From Psychroserpens sp. (GTDB taxonomy: Bacteria; Bacteroidota; Bacteroidia; Flavobacteriales; Flavobacteriaceae): 64,000 bases of DNA. The stretch's first letter is position 1. Every line of letters begins with the position of its first letter. A program made the position numbers and the translations under genes. The stretch spans positions 1-64,000 of the forward strand of contig JAEPNY010000003.1 of the NCBI GenBank assembly GCA_017643165.1. Direction: 5' to 3'. Under the pieces are notes generated by a model that saw nothing but the letters and a program-made list of their open reading frames with translations, did no database searches and was not told the origin of the DNA. Shown piece after piece: positions 35,146 to 44,099 of this stretch.

Positions 35146-37605
35146 TTATTTTTTGCCTTTTATTTTGGCGTCCTCATTTTGAATATCAGTGTCTTCTTTA
35201 CCTTTATTTTTAACATGTTTGTCTAACCATTGATCTTGTTCCCAAAGCATATGCATAATAGATTCTTTGGCGCGATAGCCATGACTCTCTTTTGGTAGCA
35301 TGACCAATCTAACAGTTGCACCTAATCCTTTCAAAGCATTAAAGTAACGCTCACTTTGTAATGGGTAAGTTCCAGAATTATTATCGGCAACACCGTGAAT
35401 TAATAATAAAGGTGTTTTCATTTTATCAGCATGCATAAATGGCGACATGTTATAATAGATTTCAGGGGCGTCCCAATAACTGCGTTCCTCACTTTGAAAT
35501 CCAAATGGAGTTAACGTTCTATTATAAGCGCCACTTCTTGCGATACCTGCTGCAAATAAATCGGAATGTGATAATAAGTTAGCAGTCATAAATGCACCAT
35601 AGCTATGTCCGCCTACTGCTACTTTATTTCTGTCGATATAACCTAGCTCATCAACAGCATCAATCGCGGCTTTTCCATTAGCAACTAACTGTGTTCTAAA
35701 GGAGTCATTTGGTTCTTCATCACCTTCACCAACTATTGGGAAAGCTGCGTCATCAAGGACGACATACCCACGAGTTACCCAATAAATTGGAGATCCCCAA
35801 TAAGGATATACGAATTCATTCGGGTTTGTAGTACTCTGCGAGGCGCTAGATTTATCTTTATACTCTCTCGGATAAGCCCATAAGATCATTGGATATTTCT
35901 TACCTTCTTCGTAGTCCAATGGTAAATATAAAGTACCTTCCAGATCCAAGCCATCATCACGTTTGTAACTTATAACGCGTTTGTTTACGTTTTTTAAACT
36001 TTCAAATGGATTTTTAAAGGTAGTAATAGCCGTAAGATCGTTTTTCTTATTGATGTTTCTGATATAGTAATTGGGATACTCTGTTTGCGACTGAATTCTT
36101 ACCAGAATTTTGCCCTTTTTCATATTAATGGCAGAATTTAAGCTTTCGAGTTTGTCGGTATATTCAGATTGATATAAGCGTTTTGTTTTATTCGTTTTTA
36201 GATCGTACTCATCGATAAAAGGAAACTGACCTTCCTTAGTGTATCCTGCTCCCATTAAATAGAGTTTATCACCATTCATCTCAAGACTATAACTCCCATA
36301 TTCATTTTTGGAGTTCATAAAATTTCCTGGGTCACTATACACATCTTGATAGTTTCTATCCGAAATAATCTTAGGTGATTGATTACTATTCGACGGATTG
36401 AATACATACGTTTTGGTATTTCGTGTGTTCCACCAATAGTCATAGGCAATAGCAGTAGATTCATTTCCCCAGCTAATACCACCAAATCGTTGTTGTGTCT
36501 TAAGTATCATGTTTGGTTGTCCGTTAAAGGGTGCATTGAGTTCATAAACTACATCCCTGTGTTCCGTCTCTACTTCTGGATCACCATTATCTAAAGCTTC
36601 ACACCATACTAAGGTAGCAGCTTTGTCAGAGCGCCATGACATACTTCTCTTACCCATTCGTGTTGCCATAAATCCTTTCGGCCTAACTTCATCTAGAGGA
36701 ACATCGTTAACCTGAGCTATCATTTTCCGACTAGTGTCATATACTTTACTTTCGCTAGGAAATCTCGAATACGTCACTATATAAGAAAACGGACGTTTTA
36801 TTTTGGTTACCATAATGTAGTTGCCATCTGGAGAAAAACTTATACCACGATACATTGCGGTTGGAAGAAAATCCTCCATTTTACCATCAATCGAAACTTT
36901 CTTTATAGATGATCTCGCCAATTGTTCGAAATTAAATTCGTCATTAGGAGTTTTTAGAAGATCTTGATAGGTTCTGTTTTGAGCTTTGGAACCATCGCTA
37001 ACTGAGACGGTTGGTCCTGTTGGCACCGCAACAGCCGTATTAATTAAAGACTTCCTGTCCTTAGGTAGCATTTTAACTAGCAAATGCTGATTGTTATCAA
37101 ACCAATTCAAAGTGCTTCCCATATTAGCATTTACAGTTGCTTCGGTGATCTTAGTGACTTTAGCTTTGGCAATATTTAATACCCATACTTCGACACCAGT
37201 ACTTGTAGTATTTAAACAGGCGATCATGGTTTCATCTGGAGACCAACGAAATCCTGAAAGCCGAGCATTGTCAGGAAGTCCAGAAACTTGAGTAGCTTCT
37301 TTGTCATTAGTCTTTTTGACTTGAATATTTGTATAATAAATCGTTCTACTTCCAATGTTGGTAACAGGATTGATTCTTAAACCAGCAAGACGCAATTCCG
37401 TTTCTGATAGTTCGGCGATGGATTTATACTGATCTCTGTAGAGTAAGACCATTTGCTCACCTTTACTGTCAATCTGAACGCCAGGTGCAAGTTCAACATC
37501 AGCTAATTGCATAATTTCATCTGGAGGTTGCTGGTAGGTCAAATTTTGTTGTGCAGATAAGTTGAAAACAACAAAACAGCATACAAATTGTAGAAGTTTT
37601 TTCAT
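35146..37605 (-). CDS. S9 family serine peptidase (prolyl oligopeptidase-like)
   Basis: Exported peptidase of 819 aa. Signal peptide (MKKLLQFVCCFVVFNLSAQQ), an N-terminal beta-propeller region (about 30-540) and a C-terminal alpha/beta-hydrolase domain. The catalytic Ser is in GGHSYGAFM, the Asp in HGVADNNSGT, the His in KESHGY. The last 20 residues are Lys/Asp/Glu-rich. Probably periplasmic; it degrades peptides for nutrition. Divergent from the fabH-like gene. The DPP-IV or glutamyl-type specificity is not determined. Confidence 0.88.
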   Translation of the reverse strand: MKKLLQFVCCFVVFNLSAQQNLTYQQPPDEIMQLADVELAPGVQIDSKGEQMVLLYRDQYKSIAELSETELRLAGLRINPVTNIGSRTIYYTNIQVKKTNDKEATQVSGLPDNARLSGFRWSPDETMIACLNTTSTGVEVWVLNIAKAKVTKITEATVNANMGSTLNWFDNNQHLLVKMLPKDRKSLINTAVAVPTGPTVSVSDGSKAQNRTYQDLLKTPNDEFNFEQLARSSIKKVSIDGKMEDFLPTAMYRGISFSPDGNYIMVTKIKRPFSYIVTYSRFPSESKVYDTSRKMIAQVNDVPLDEVRPKGFMATRMGKRSMSWRSDKAATLVWCEALDNGDPEVETEHRDVVYELNAPFNGQPNMILKTQQRFGGISWGNESTAIAYDYWWNTRNTKTYVFNPSNSNQSPKIISDRNYQDVYSDPGNFMNSKNEYGSYSLEMNGDKLYLMGAGYTKEGQFPFIDEYDLKTNKTKRLYQSEYTDKLESLNSAINMKKGKILVRIQSQTEYPNYYIRNINKKNDLTAITTFKNPFESLKNVNKRVISYKRDDGLDLEGTLYLPLDYEEGKKYPMILWAYPREYKDKSSASQSTTNPNEFVYPYWGSPIYWVTRGYVVLDDAAFPIVGEGDEEPNDSFRTQLVANGKAAIDAVDELGYIDRNKVAVGGHSYGAFMTANLLSHSDLFAAGIARSGAYNRTLTPFGFQSEERSYWDAPEIYYNMSPFMHADKMKTPLLLIHGVADNNSGTYPLQSERYFNALKGLGATVRLVMLPKESHGYRAKESIMHMLWEQDQWLDKHVKNKGKEDTDIQNEDAKIKGKK

Positions 37606-37706
37606 TTTGATTTGTTTTAATAGTTGAAGGCTTAAGATACTTAAAAATGAATTTTTAAAGATTAAGACTGTGTTAAAATTAGCCCTTTACTGGCTTTCTT
37701 ATTTTT

Positions 37707-37722
37707 GTTATGCGTGCATAAC
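37707..37722. promoter_or_regulatory. operator-like dyad upstream of the fabH-like gene
   Basis: Seven-bp arms GTTATGC and GCATAAC around GT. The left arm's first base is the last base of a -7 box TATTTTTG (37700-37707), so a bound protein would block that start. A second -7 box TAAATTTG is at 37753-37760. Confidence 0.45.
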
Positions 37723-37786
37723 GAATAGGCGTTAGTTTAGGCTTGAAATGGTTAAATTTGCATGTTGATCTAATAATTAAATAACT

Positions 37787-38797
37787 ATGTATAATTCAAA
37801 AATCACGGGTTTAGGGAAGTATGTTCCTGAGAATGTTGTTACAAATGATGACCTGAAGGAATGGATGGAAACGAGCGATGAATGGATTCAGGAGCGAACA
37901 GGGATAAAAGAACGTAGATGGATAGATCCTAAGACTAGTGATGATACGACTTCAATCATGGGCGCTAAAGCCGCTGAGATTGCTATAGAAAGAGCAGGAT
38001 TGACAAAAGATGATATTGATTTTATTGTTTTTGCAACCTTAAGTCCAGATATGTATTTTCCTGGCGGAGGTGTGAGAGTTCAGGAAATATTAGAAATGGA
38101 TACCATAGGAGCAATTGATGTAAGAAATCAATGTTCTGGATTTGTGTATGGATTATCAGTTGCCGATCAGTTTATTAAAACAGGAATGTACAAGCATGTT
38201 CTTGTAATTGGAAGTGAAAATCACTCTGGTGGATTAGAACGCTCTACAAGAGGTAGAAATGTAACCGTAATTTTTGGTGATGGCGCTGGTGCGGCCGTAT
38301 TGAGTAGAGAAGAGGATAATTCCAAAGGTATATTATCTACACATTTACATTCTGAAGGTAAATACGCTAAAGAGTTGGCATTAGAAGGACCAAGTACAGG
38401 ACGTTGGGTTGACGCGATTATGGAAGAAAACGATCCTGACGATGTTTCATATTATCCTTACATGAATGGGCAATTCGTTTTTAAGCATGCTGTGGTTCGT
38501 TTTAGTGAGGCAATTGTTGAAGGCTTACAAGCTAATAATCTTCAGAAAGAAGATATCGATATGCTCATTCCGCATCAAGCAAATTTGAGAATTGCACAAT
38601 TTATTCAGAAAAAATTCAGATTAAGCGACGATCAAGTTTATAATAATATCATGCGCTACGGAAATACCACTGCGGCATCAATACCAATTGCTTTAACCGA
38701 AGCTTGGGAAGAAGGTAAAATCAAAGAAGGTGATAACGTGGTTCTTGCTGCGTTTGGAAGTGGTTTTACTTGGGGAAGTGCAATCATCAAGTGGTAA
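37787..38797 (+). CDS. 3-oxoacyl-ACP synthase III family protein (FabH-like)
   Basis: Thiolase-fold condensing enzyme of 336 aa with the complete triad: Cys in RNQCSGFVYG, His in IPHQANLRI, Asn in GNTTAASIP. It resembles FabH but sits outside any rpmF-plsX cluster, so it may be a second, specialised KAS III using a different acyl chain. A small membrane-protein gene follows after 13 bases and is probably cotranscribed. Whether it makes fatty acids or a secondary lipid cannot be read from the sequence. Confidence 0.87.
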   Translation: MYNSKITGLGKYVPENVVTNDDLKEWMETSDEWIQERTGIKERRWIDPKTSDDTTSIMGAKAAEIAIERAGLTKDDIDFIVFATLSPDMYFPGGGVRVQEILEMDTIGAIDVRNQCSGFVYGLSVADQFIKTGMYKHVLVIGSENHSGGLERSTRGRNVTVIFGDGAGAAVLSREEDNSKGILSTHLHSEGKYAKELALEGPSTGRWVDAIMEENDPDDVSYYPYMNGQFVFKHAVVRFSEAIVEGLQANNLQKEDIDMLIPHQANLRIAQFIQKKFRLSDDQVYNNIMRYGNTTAASIPIALTEAWEEGKIKEGDNVVLAAFGSGFTWGSAIIKW

Positions 38798-38810
38798 CCA
38801 AAATCGCTGA

Positions 38811-39098
38811 ATGTTAGTGAAACGCTATTTAAAAATAGCAGGACTCCTCTTTTTAATTCAGTTACTAATATTAGTATTCAATACGTATAGTTTTCAGAAT
38901 GATATCTCGATTTTGGGAATTAAGTTGTCTAGTATTAATGGTATATTGGTTAGTGTTATTAGTTTTCCGGCAAAGTTGATAAGCCCTGAATTACCTTTTT
39001 ATGCACAAGACATCAGTGTTTTAATACTGACCTTAATTTTGAATTTAGGTGTCCAAGCCATAATTGTGACTTTTCTTTTGAATCAAATTAGAAAATGA
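38811..39098 (+). CDS. small two-span membrane protein
   Basis: 95 residues with hydrophobic segments near 8-27 and 68-90 and a short mixed region between them. No recognised family. It starts 13 bases after the fabH-like stop, and the hairpin that ends the pair begins right at its stop codon, so it is cotranscribed with the condensing enzyme. Confidence 0.65.
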   Translation: MLVKRYLKIAGLLFLIQLLILVFNTYSFQNDISILGIKLSSINGILVSVISFPAKLISPELPFYAQDISVLILTLILNLGVQAIIVTFLLNQIRK

Positions 39099-39099
39099 A

Positions 39100-39143
39100 A
39101 AATCCCAAAGCAAATGCCTTGGGATTTCCCCCGCTATTAATCA
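39100..39143 (-). repeat. intergenic hairpin plus CTATTAATCA module, copy B
   Basis: Stem AAATCCCAA/TTGGGATTT (39100-39127), then 6 bases, then CTATTAATCA (39134-39143). On the plus strand the hairpin ends the fabH-like operon. The bases further on share TAAAACTATTTT with copy C. The intergenic stretch 39099-39533 contains this copy, copy C, the hairpin at 39441-39469 and otherwise no gene that I can support. Confidence 0.55.
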
Positions 39144-39294
39144 ATTCTTGAAAAAACACTAAAACTATTTTTGGTGATCCTTAAATTGATTAGTTATAAA
39201 ACTTATCACAACTATAAGACGTCGAAAATCTAATTTTATTTTATGCGATGTCCTTTTTAACGCACAATTAACAGATTCGATCTATGCAAAAAAA

Positions 39295-39334
39295 ATCCGA
39301 GTTTTTACACTCGGATCTTCTCAACTATTAATCA
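39295..39334 (-). repeat. intergenic hairpin plus CTATTAATCA module, copy C
   Basis: Stem ATCCGAGT/ACTCGGAT (39295-39316) with a strong T-run on the minus strand, then 8 bases, then CTATTAATCA (39325-39334). It is followed on the plus strand by two tiny overlapping ORFs (ATG at 39340, six codons; ATG at 39357, eleven codons). Their reality is unproven. Confidence 0.55.
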
Positions 39335-39440
39335 ACTTTATGTTTAAAACTATTTTATGAAAAAAATTAACTCTATCGTAATTTCATTATAATAGTCGTG
39401 TATAAATTTAAAAGCTTACATCCTTGTTGATTTTATATCA

Positions 39441-39469
39441 AAAACCCAGAACTCTTAGTTCTGGGTTTT
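39441..39469 (-). terminator. terminator of the outer-membrane receptor gene
   Basis: Thirteen-bp stem AAAACCCAGAACT/AGTTCTGGGTTTT with loop CTT; T-run on the minus strand. It is 65 bases beyond the receptor's stop. Confidence 0.85.
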
Positions 39470-39533
39470 CTTATTTAATAACCTAACATTAACACTAACC
39501 ATCAACTATTTATGCTGGTCACTAAACATTATT

Positions 39534-42005
39534 TTACATGATGCCTCCTCCTGATTTCTCATCATTATCACGTTGTTTTCTTGATTTGGCTCTGTATTTA
39601 CCACCACCAAAACGATATGACAGTCCCGCAAATATGGTTTTAAATTCAGGTCTGAAATCTACAGTTTGTCTGAATGGTCGTTCACTTAGAATGTTGATTT
39701 TCTGAGTGTCTAATACATTATTGAAGTTTAAACTAAACGTTGCTCTATTCTCTTTAAGGAAGCTATAGCGCATTCCTAGATTTACGAAGTACATAGGGTC
39801 CATTTCAAAGTTCAATCCAGTCTCTTTACCACGATACATAGCAAACATTGAAAGAGATAATTTTTTAGTGACTCTAAAGTTATTGAATACTCTGAAGTTG
39901 TAAATGACATTATCGACCTCTACATCGCTAACGACGATATCGCTTTCTTGAGGATTAGGAATACTCGTATCTAACGATTCTGCAAATCCTCTTTGCTTTC
40001 TGGCAAATAAGTCAAAACTTGCATTGAAACTCCACCATTTGGTAGGACGATAATTACTTGAAATTTCGATACCATAAGCTGAGGTATTTCCGAAGTTATC
40101 ATTAGTAAGGATGACACGTCCTGAACCTAGATCAGATCGATCAACGAATACACCTTGGTTTAATTCATCTTCAATAAGTCTGTAAAATAGACCTCCAGTA
40201 ATACTACCTTTCTCTAGATTTCTTGTGTAATTCACTTCTAAAGAGTTCGTGAATTGTGGTTCTAAAGACGGATTTCCAAATTGAGAGATCAGTGGTGTGT
40301 TGAACTCTGGAATTGGATTTACCTGTCCAACACCAGGTCGATCTACACGTCTACTAAAACTGAATGCATAAGAATTTTTATCCGAAGCATTATAAGTTAC
40401 GAATGCAGATGGGTATACTTGTACATAATCATTTTCAAATGGAAAATCTGTCGTTGTATTATCAGTTAAATCTGTATCGATGGCAAGAGCATCTACATTT
40501 ACCGATTCTGCGCGAACGCCAAACTGATATGACCATTTGTTTTTTGTTAAGCCATAACTTACATATGCCGAATAAATATTACGTTCGTAATCGAATCTGG
40601 TTTGTGTTGGGATAAAGTTTCCAAATTCATTTTGAACTCTTGCATCAGAATTATAATTAATTGTATTATCAAATAATCGTGCTTGTAATCCAACTTCAAG
40701 CTTTGAAGTTTCAGAAAGTGGATTCACATAATCTAAATTGATCGTCGTTCTGTCTCTTTCGGTTTGCGTCAATTCATCAAAGTTTGGACGTGCATCAGGG
40801 CCTGTAAAAAGATTGCGTGTCATGACATCGCTATCAAATTGATTTAGGTCGACCTCTAATTCAATGTTATGTCCTTCTTTATTAAAGTCTAATTTATAGT
40901 TGAAGTTATATTGCTGACTGTCGTTTTCGTTTTCATTGTCAAATGTTTGTAATTGACTTAAAAATGAACCGCCATTAGTGAGTAATTCGGTCTCACCCAA
41001 AGTTCCTCCTGTAAAGAAGTTCTGATTGGTGAAAACAGATAAGGTGTTTTTATCATTGATGTAATAATCAACTCCAAATTTTAATAGGTGCGAATCGTTT
41101 TCGTCAAGGAAGTTGAACGTCTGAGAAATATCAGTCTCGGTTTGTGTTAATAATCCTGTATTTCTACGATCTACAATATTGTTACCATAACTTCCAAAGA
41201 AATTGAGTTTCCCATTTCTGTAGTTCATGTCTATTGAACTGTTGTACTTTGGTTCTAATTGATAACCTAGTCCGAAATTGACATTTCCGTTAAAACCGAT
41301 ATTTACATTTTTATGCAAAATGATATTAATGATACCACTCATACCATCGGGATTATATTTCGCCGAAGGATTGGTGATCAACTCTATTTGCTTTATTGAA
41401 GTCGAAGGAATTTGTCGTAGAAGCTGAGCGGCAGGAATATTAGATAATTTTCCATCGACCATGACTTGCACATTTTGATTTCCTCTAAGTGAGATTGCAC
41501 CAGTTTGCTGATCAACATTCACCGAAGGAATATTGTTCATAATATCGGAAGCAGTCGGACCTGCAGTCGTGAGATCTTTTCCAATATTGATGACCTTTCG
41601 ATCGATCTTTTGTTGAATGGTGGATACCTCTGCTACAACCGTGACCTCATTTAAGGTTTCGGCATCTTCTTCAAGCAGAATATCTCCAAATTTTACGTTG
41701 CGATTCCCTCTTTTAATAGAAATGTCCTTAGTAATAGTCTTATAGCCAATGTAAGTCACCTCTACCTTTAAATCACCTATAGGTAACTTCTCGATTTTAA
41801 AGGTTCCATCGTCACTTGATATACCACCTGTGATGACATTTCCAGACTTGTCTTTTACGACGATGTTGACATAAGGTAATGGCTCTTTAATTTTGGCGTC
41901 AATTACGCGGCCAGATACGTTACCATTATTAGGTTCTAATTTGGGAGGTTGTGCGAATGTAATCATAGCAAAGAATACAACGCACAGTTGTGTAAGTACT
42001 TTCAT
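39534..42005 (-). CDS. outer-membrane beta-barrel receptor, TonB-dependent-like
   Basis: 823 residues. Signal peptide, then a carboxypeptidase-like regulatory domain (about 28-110: GRVIDAKIKEPLPYVNIVV, TYIGYKTIT), a plug-like domain (about 125-230: ISLRGNQNVQVMVDGKL, MSGIINIIL), and a beta-barrel to the C terminus (OMP_b-brl_3 style), with a basic, disordered tail (KYRAKSRKQRDNDEK). The substrate is unknown; no SusD-like partner lies beside it. A 5' untranslated region rich in AATC repeats precedes the ATG. Confidence 0.85.
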   Translation of the reverse strand: MKVLTQLCVVFFAMITFAQPPKLEPNNGNVSGRVIDAKIKEPLPYVNIVVKDKSGNVITGGISSDDGTFKIEKLPIGDLKVEVTYIGYKTITKDISIKRGNRNVKFGDILLEEDAETLNEVTVVAEVSTIQQKIDRKVINIGKDLTTAGPTASDIMNNIPSVNVDQQTGAISLRGNQNVQVMVDGKLSNIPAAQLLRQIPSTSIKQIELITNPSAKYNPDGMSGIINIILHKNVNIGFNGNVNFGLGYQLEPKYNSSIDMNYRNGKLNFFGSYGNNIVDRRNTGLLTQTETDISQTFNFLDENDSHLLKFGVDYYINDKNTLSVFTNQNFFTGGTLGETELLTNGGSFLSQLQTFDNENENDSQQYNFNYKLDFNKEGHNIELEVDLNQFDSDVMTRNLFTGPDARPNFDELTQTERDRTTINLDYVNPLSETSKLEVGLQARLFDNTINYNSDARVQNEFGNFIPTQTRFDYERNIYSAYVSYGLTKNKWSYQFGVRAESVNVDALAIDTDLTDNTTTDFPFENDYVQVYPSAFVTYNASDKNSYAFSFSRRVDRPGVGQVNPIPEFNTPLISQFGNPSLEPQFTNSLEVNYTRNLEKGSITGGLFYRLIEDELNQGVFVDRSDLGSGRVILTNDNFGNTSAYGIEISSNYRPTKWWSFNASFDLFARKQRGFAESLDTSIPNPQESDIVVSDVEVDNVIYNFRVFNNFRVTKKLSLSMFAMYRGKETGLNFEMDPMYFVNLGMRYSFLKENRATFSLNFNNVLDTQKINILSERPFRQTVDFRPEFKTIFAGLSYRFGGGKYRAKSRKQRDNDEKSGGGIM

Positions 42006-42168
42006 TTTTTGATTGATTGATTAGATTGATGAACTAAAATTGATTGTTACTAGCATAGACGATCATTCTTGATTCCTGTTACTTTATTTAACACACCTTA
42101 ACAACTTTTTAACATTTAAAAATAGCTCTCGCTCAAGCATTGTATTTTTGTAAAAAGAATTGGAGCAA

Positions 42169-42528
42169 ATGAAAACTACATTGGTGATGGGTGCTTCCCT
42201 TAAACCACATCGTTATTCGAATATGGCTATACGTTCACTAGTCGATAAAGGAGTTGCAGTTAAGGCTTTCGGACTGAGACAAGGTGAGGTTTCAGATATT
42301 ACAATTGATACGGAGTTAGTTGATTATAAGGACATTCATACAGTTACGCTATATATGAATGCAAAGCGTCAGGAAGATTATTACGATTATATTATTTCGT
42401 TAAATCCTGAACGTGTCATATTTAATCCCGGAGCTGAGAATTTTGAATTTAAAGAACTGTTAGATCAAGCTGGTATTAATTCTGAAATGGCATGTACCTT
42501 AGTGCTGTTGTCTACGAATCAATATTAA
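42169..42528 (+). CDS. CoA-binding domain protein
   Basis: 119 residues from the ATG at 42169, forming a single Rossmann-like CoA_binding_2 domain: TLVMGASLKPHRYSNMAIRSL at the nucleotide-binding turn, later RVIFNPGAENFEF. A -7 box TATTTTTG (42143-42150) is 18 bases upstream. Its role is unknown; this family is widespread as stand-alone proteins. The last 30 bases overlap the converging symporter gene. Confidence 0.85.
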   Translation: MKTTLVMGASLKPHRYSNMAIRSLVDKGVAVKAFGLRQGEVSDITIDTELVDYKDIHTVTLYMNAKRQEDYYDYIISLNPERVIFNPGAENFEFKELLDQAGINSEMACTLVLLSTNQY

Positions 42529-43941
42529 TCCGAGGAAAGTTAAAAATCCATTTAAGATTAATATAAAAAACCCGAATTCAAATCCGAACCACTTTAAGCT
42601 ATTTGCACTAATTACATAAGAAAGTATAGGAGAAAGAATCGCTATAATTGGGACTATTGAATCTCTAACTTGCCATGTAGTAAAGAGCCCAAAGGCATAT
42701 AATCCAAGCAAGGGTCCGTAAGTGTAACCTGCGAATACAAATAATTTTGCAATGACACTCTCATCTTTAATCACATATTTGAAAGCAATAATTACTAAGA
42801 TTAGTACAAGAGAAATAAGAACATGTATGCGTTTTCTAACAGCCACCTGTTCTTTTTTAGAATATTTCTTTTCAATATCAAGAATATCAATACTGAATGA
42901 GGTGGTTAATGATGTAAGCGCGCTATCTGCACTTGAATAGGCAGCAGCAATTAGACCTAATAAGAAAAACACAAATACACCAACGCCTAAATGATCCTTC
43001 GCTAAAACAGGAAAAAGATCATCTTTATGGGCATCAATACCATTTTGTTGTGCATATACGGTAAGCAGTAAACCTAAACTTAAGAATACGAAATTGACAA
43101 TTGTCAGTACAATTGTGAACCAGAACATATTCTTTTGCGCATCCTTCAATGTTCTACAGGTTAGGTTTTTCTGCATCATATCCTGATCTAATCCAGTCAT
43201 AACAATTGCGATAAACGCCCCAGAAATGAATTGCTTCCAAAAATAATCTCCAGATTTATAGTCTTCAAAAAAGAACATTTTAGAGAGATCACTATCTAGC
43301 ACATAACCCAATAAATTTCCGCCTTCTATACCTAGTGCATCACTCACGAAATAGATAGCTACTCCAACCGCTATAAGCATAAATAGCGTTTGTAAGGTAT
43401 CGGTCCAAACAATAGTTTTGATACCAGATTTAAAGGTGTAAAGCCAAATCAGAAGTACGGTAATGGTAACCGTCTGCCAAAAACTTACGCCAAGAGCATC
43501 AAACAATACAATTTGAAGAACATTTGCAACTAAATAGAGCCTAAAACTTGCGCCTACAATTCTCGAAATAAGAAAAAATGAAGATCCAGTTTTGTATGCG
43601 TAATTACCAAATCGTGTCTCTAAATAGGTATATATTGACGTTAAATTAAGTCGGTAATACAATGGTAGTAATACAGTTCCTATGACTATATATCCAATAA
43701 TATAGCCAAGAACAACCTGCATGTAACTGAATTGCGAAGCCTCGATCCAGCCTGGTACGGATATAAACGTCACTCCAGATAATGAAGCTCCAATCATACC
43801 AAAAGCAACAACATACCAAGGAGATTGCTTGTTAGCTTTGAAAAAGGCATCATTTCCTGATGTTTTGCCCGTAAAATAAGAGACCAAAATAAGGACTCCG
43901 AAATAAGCTAGGATGAGAAAAATGATGGCGTTCGTCGACAT
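42499..43941 (-). CDS. sodium:solute symporter (SSS family)
   Basis: Inner-membrane transporter of 480 aa with about 13 hydrophobic segments. The SSS block is visible (GMIGASLSGVTFISVPGWIEASQFSYMQ and RFGNYAYKTGSSFFL, then GLIAAAYSSADSALTSLTTSF). The substrate (sugar, amino acid, sialic acid or similar) is not predictable from sequence alone. The C-terminal coding end overlaps the CoA-binding gene by 30 bases on the opposite strand. Confidence 0.88.
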   Translation of the reverse strand: MSTNAIIFLILAYFGVLILVSYFTGKTSGNDAFFKANKQSPWYVVAFGMIGASLSGVTFISVPGWIEASQFSYMQVVLGYIIGYIVIGTVLLPLYYRLNLTSIYTYLETRFGNYAYKTGSSFFLISRIVGASFRLYLVANVLQIVLFDALGVSFWQTVTITVLLIWLYTFKSGIKTIVWTDTLQTLFMLIAVGVAIYFVSDALGIEGGNLLGYVLDSDLSKMFFFEDYKSGDYFWKQFISGAFIAIVMTGLDQDMMQKNLTCRTLKDAQKNMFWFTIVLTIVNFVFLSLGLLLTVYAQQNGIDAHKDDLFPVLAKDHLGVGVFVFFLLGLIAAAYSSADSALTSLTTSFSIDILDIEKKYSKKEQVAVRKRIHVLISLVLILVIIAFKYVIKDESVIAKLFVFAGYTYGPLLGLYAFGLFTTWQVRDSIVPIIAILSPILSYVISANSLKWFGFEFGFFILILNGFLTFLGLILIRRQQH

Positions 43942-44023
43942 ATTCGGAATTTTAACAGAGATTTAGTTGATAATTACTATTTTCGCAAAAAAGTTGTGAC
44001 AATATTAAATAAATTATAATTAA

Positions 44024-44040
44024 GTACAATACTATTGTAC
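44024..44040. promoter_or_regulatory. perfect operator-like dyad upstream of the T9SS cargo gene
   Basis: GTACAATA-C-TATTGTAC, a perfect 17-bp palindrome with a single central base, 59 bases upstream of the 44100 start. It has no T-run, so it is not a terminator. Confidence 0.55.
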
Positions 44041-44099
44041 AGATTCTGCAGAAGTGATCTTTTTGTGAACTTCAGGAACCTAAATTAACCATCCTACCT

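Noticed and set aside
39340-39392. Two tiny overlapping ORFs (6 and 11 codons) after module copy C
   Set aside because: Too short to support; copy B has no equivalent intact frame.
42012-42030. GATT tandem repeat before the beta-barrel receptor
   Set aside because: Short, low-complexity leader sequence; such AATC-rich leaders are common before starts in this window.
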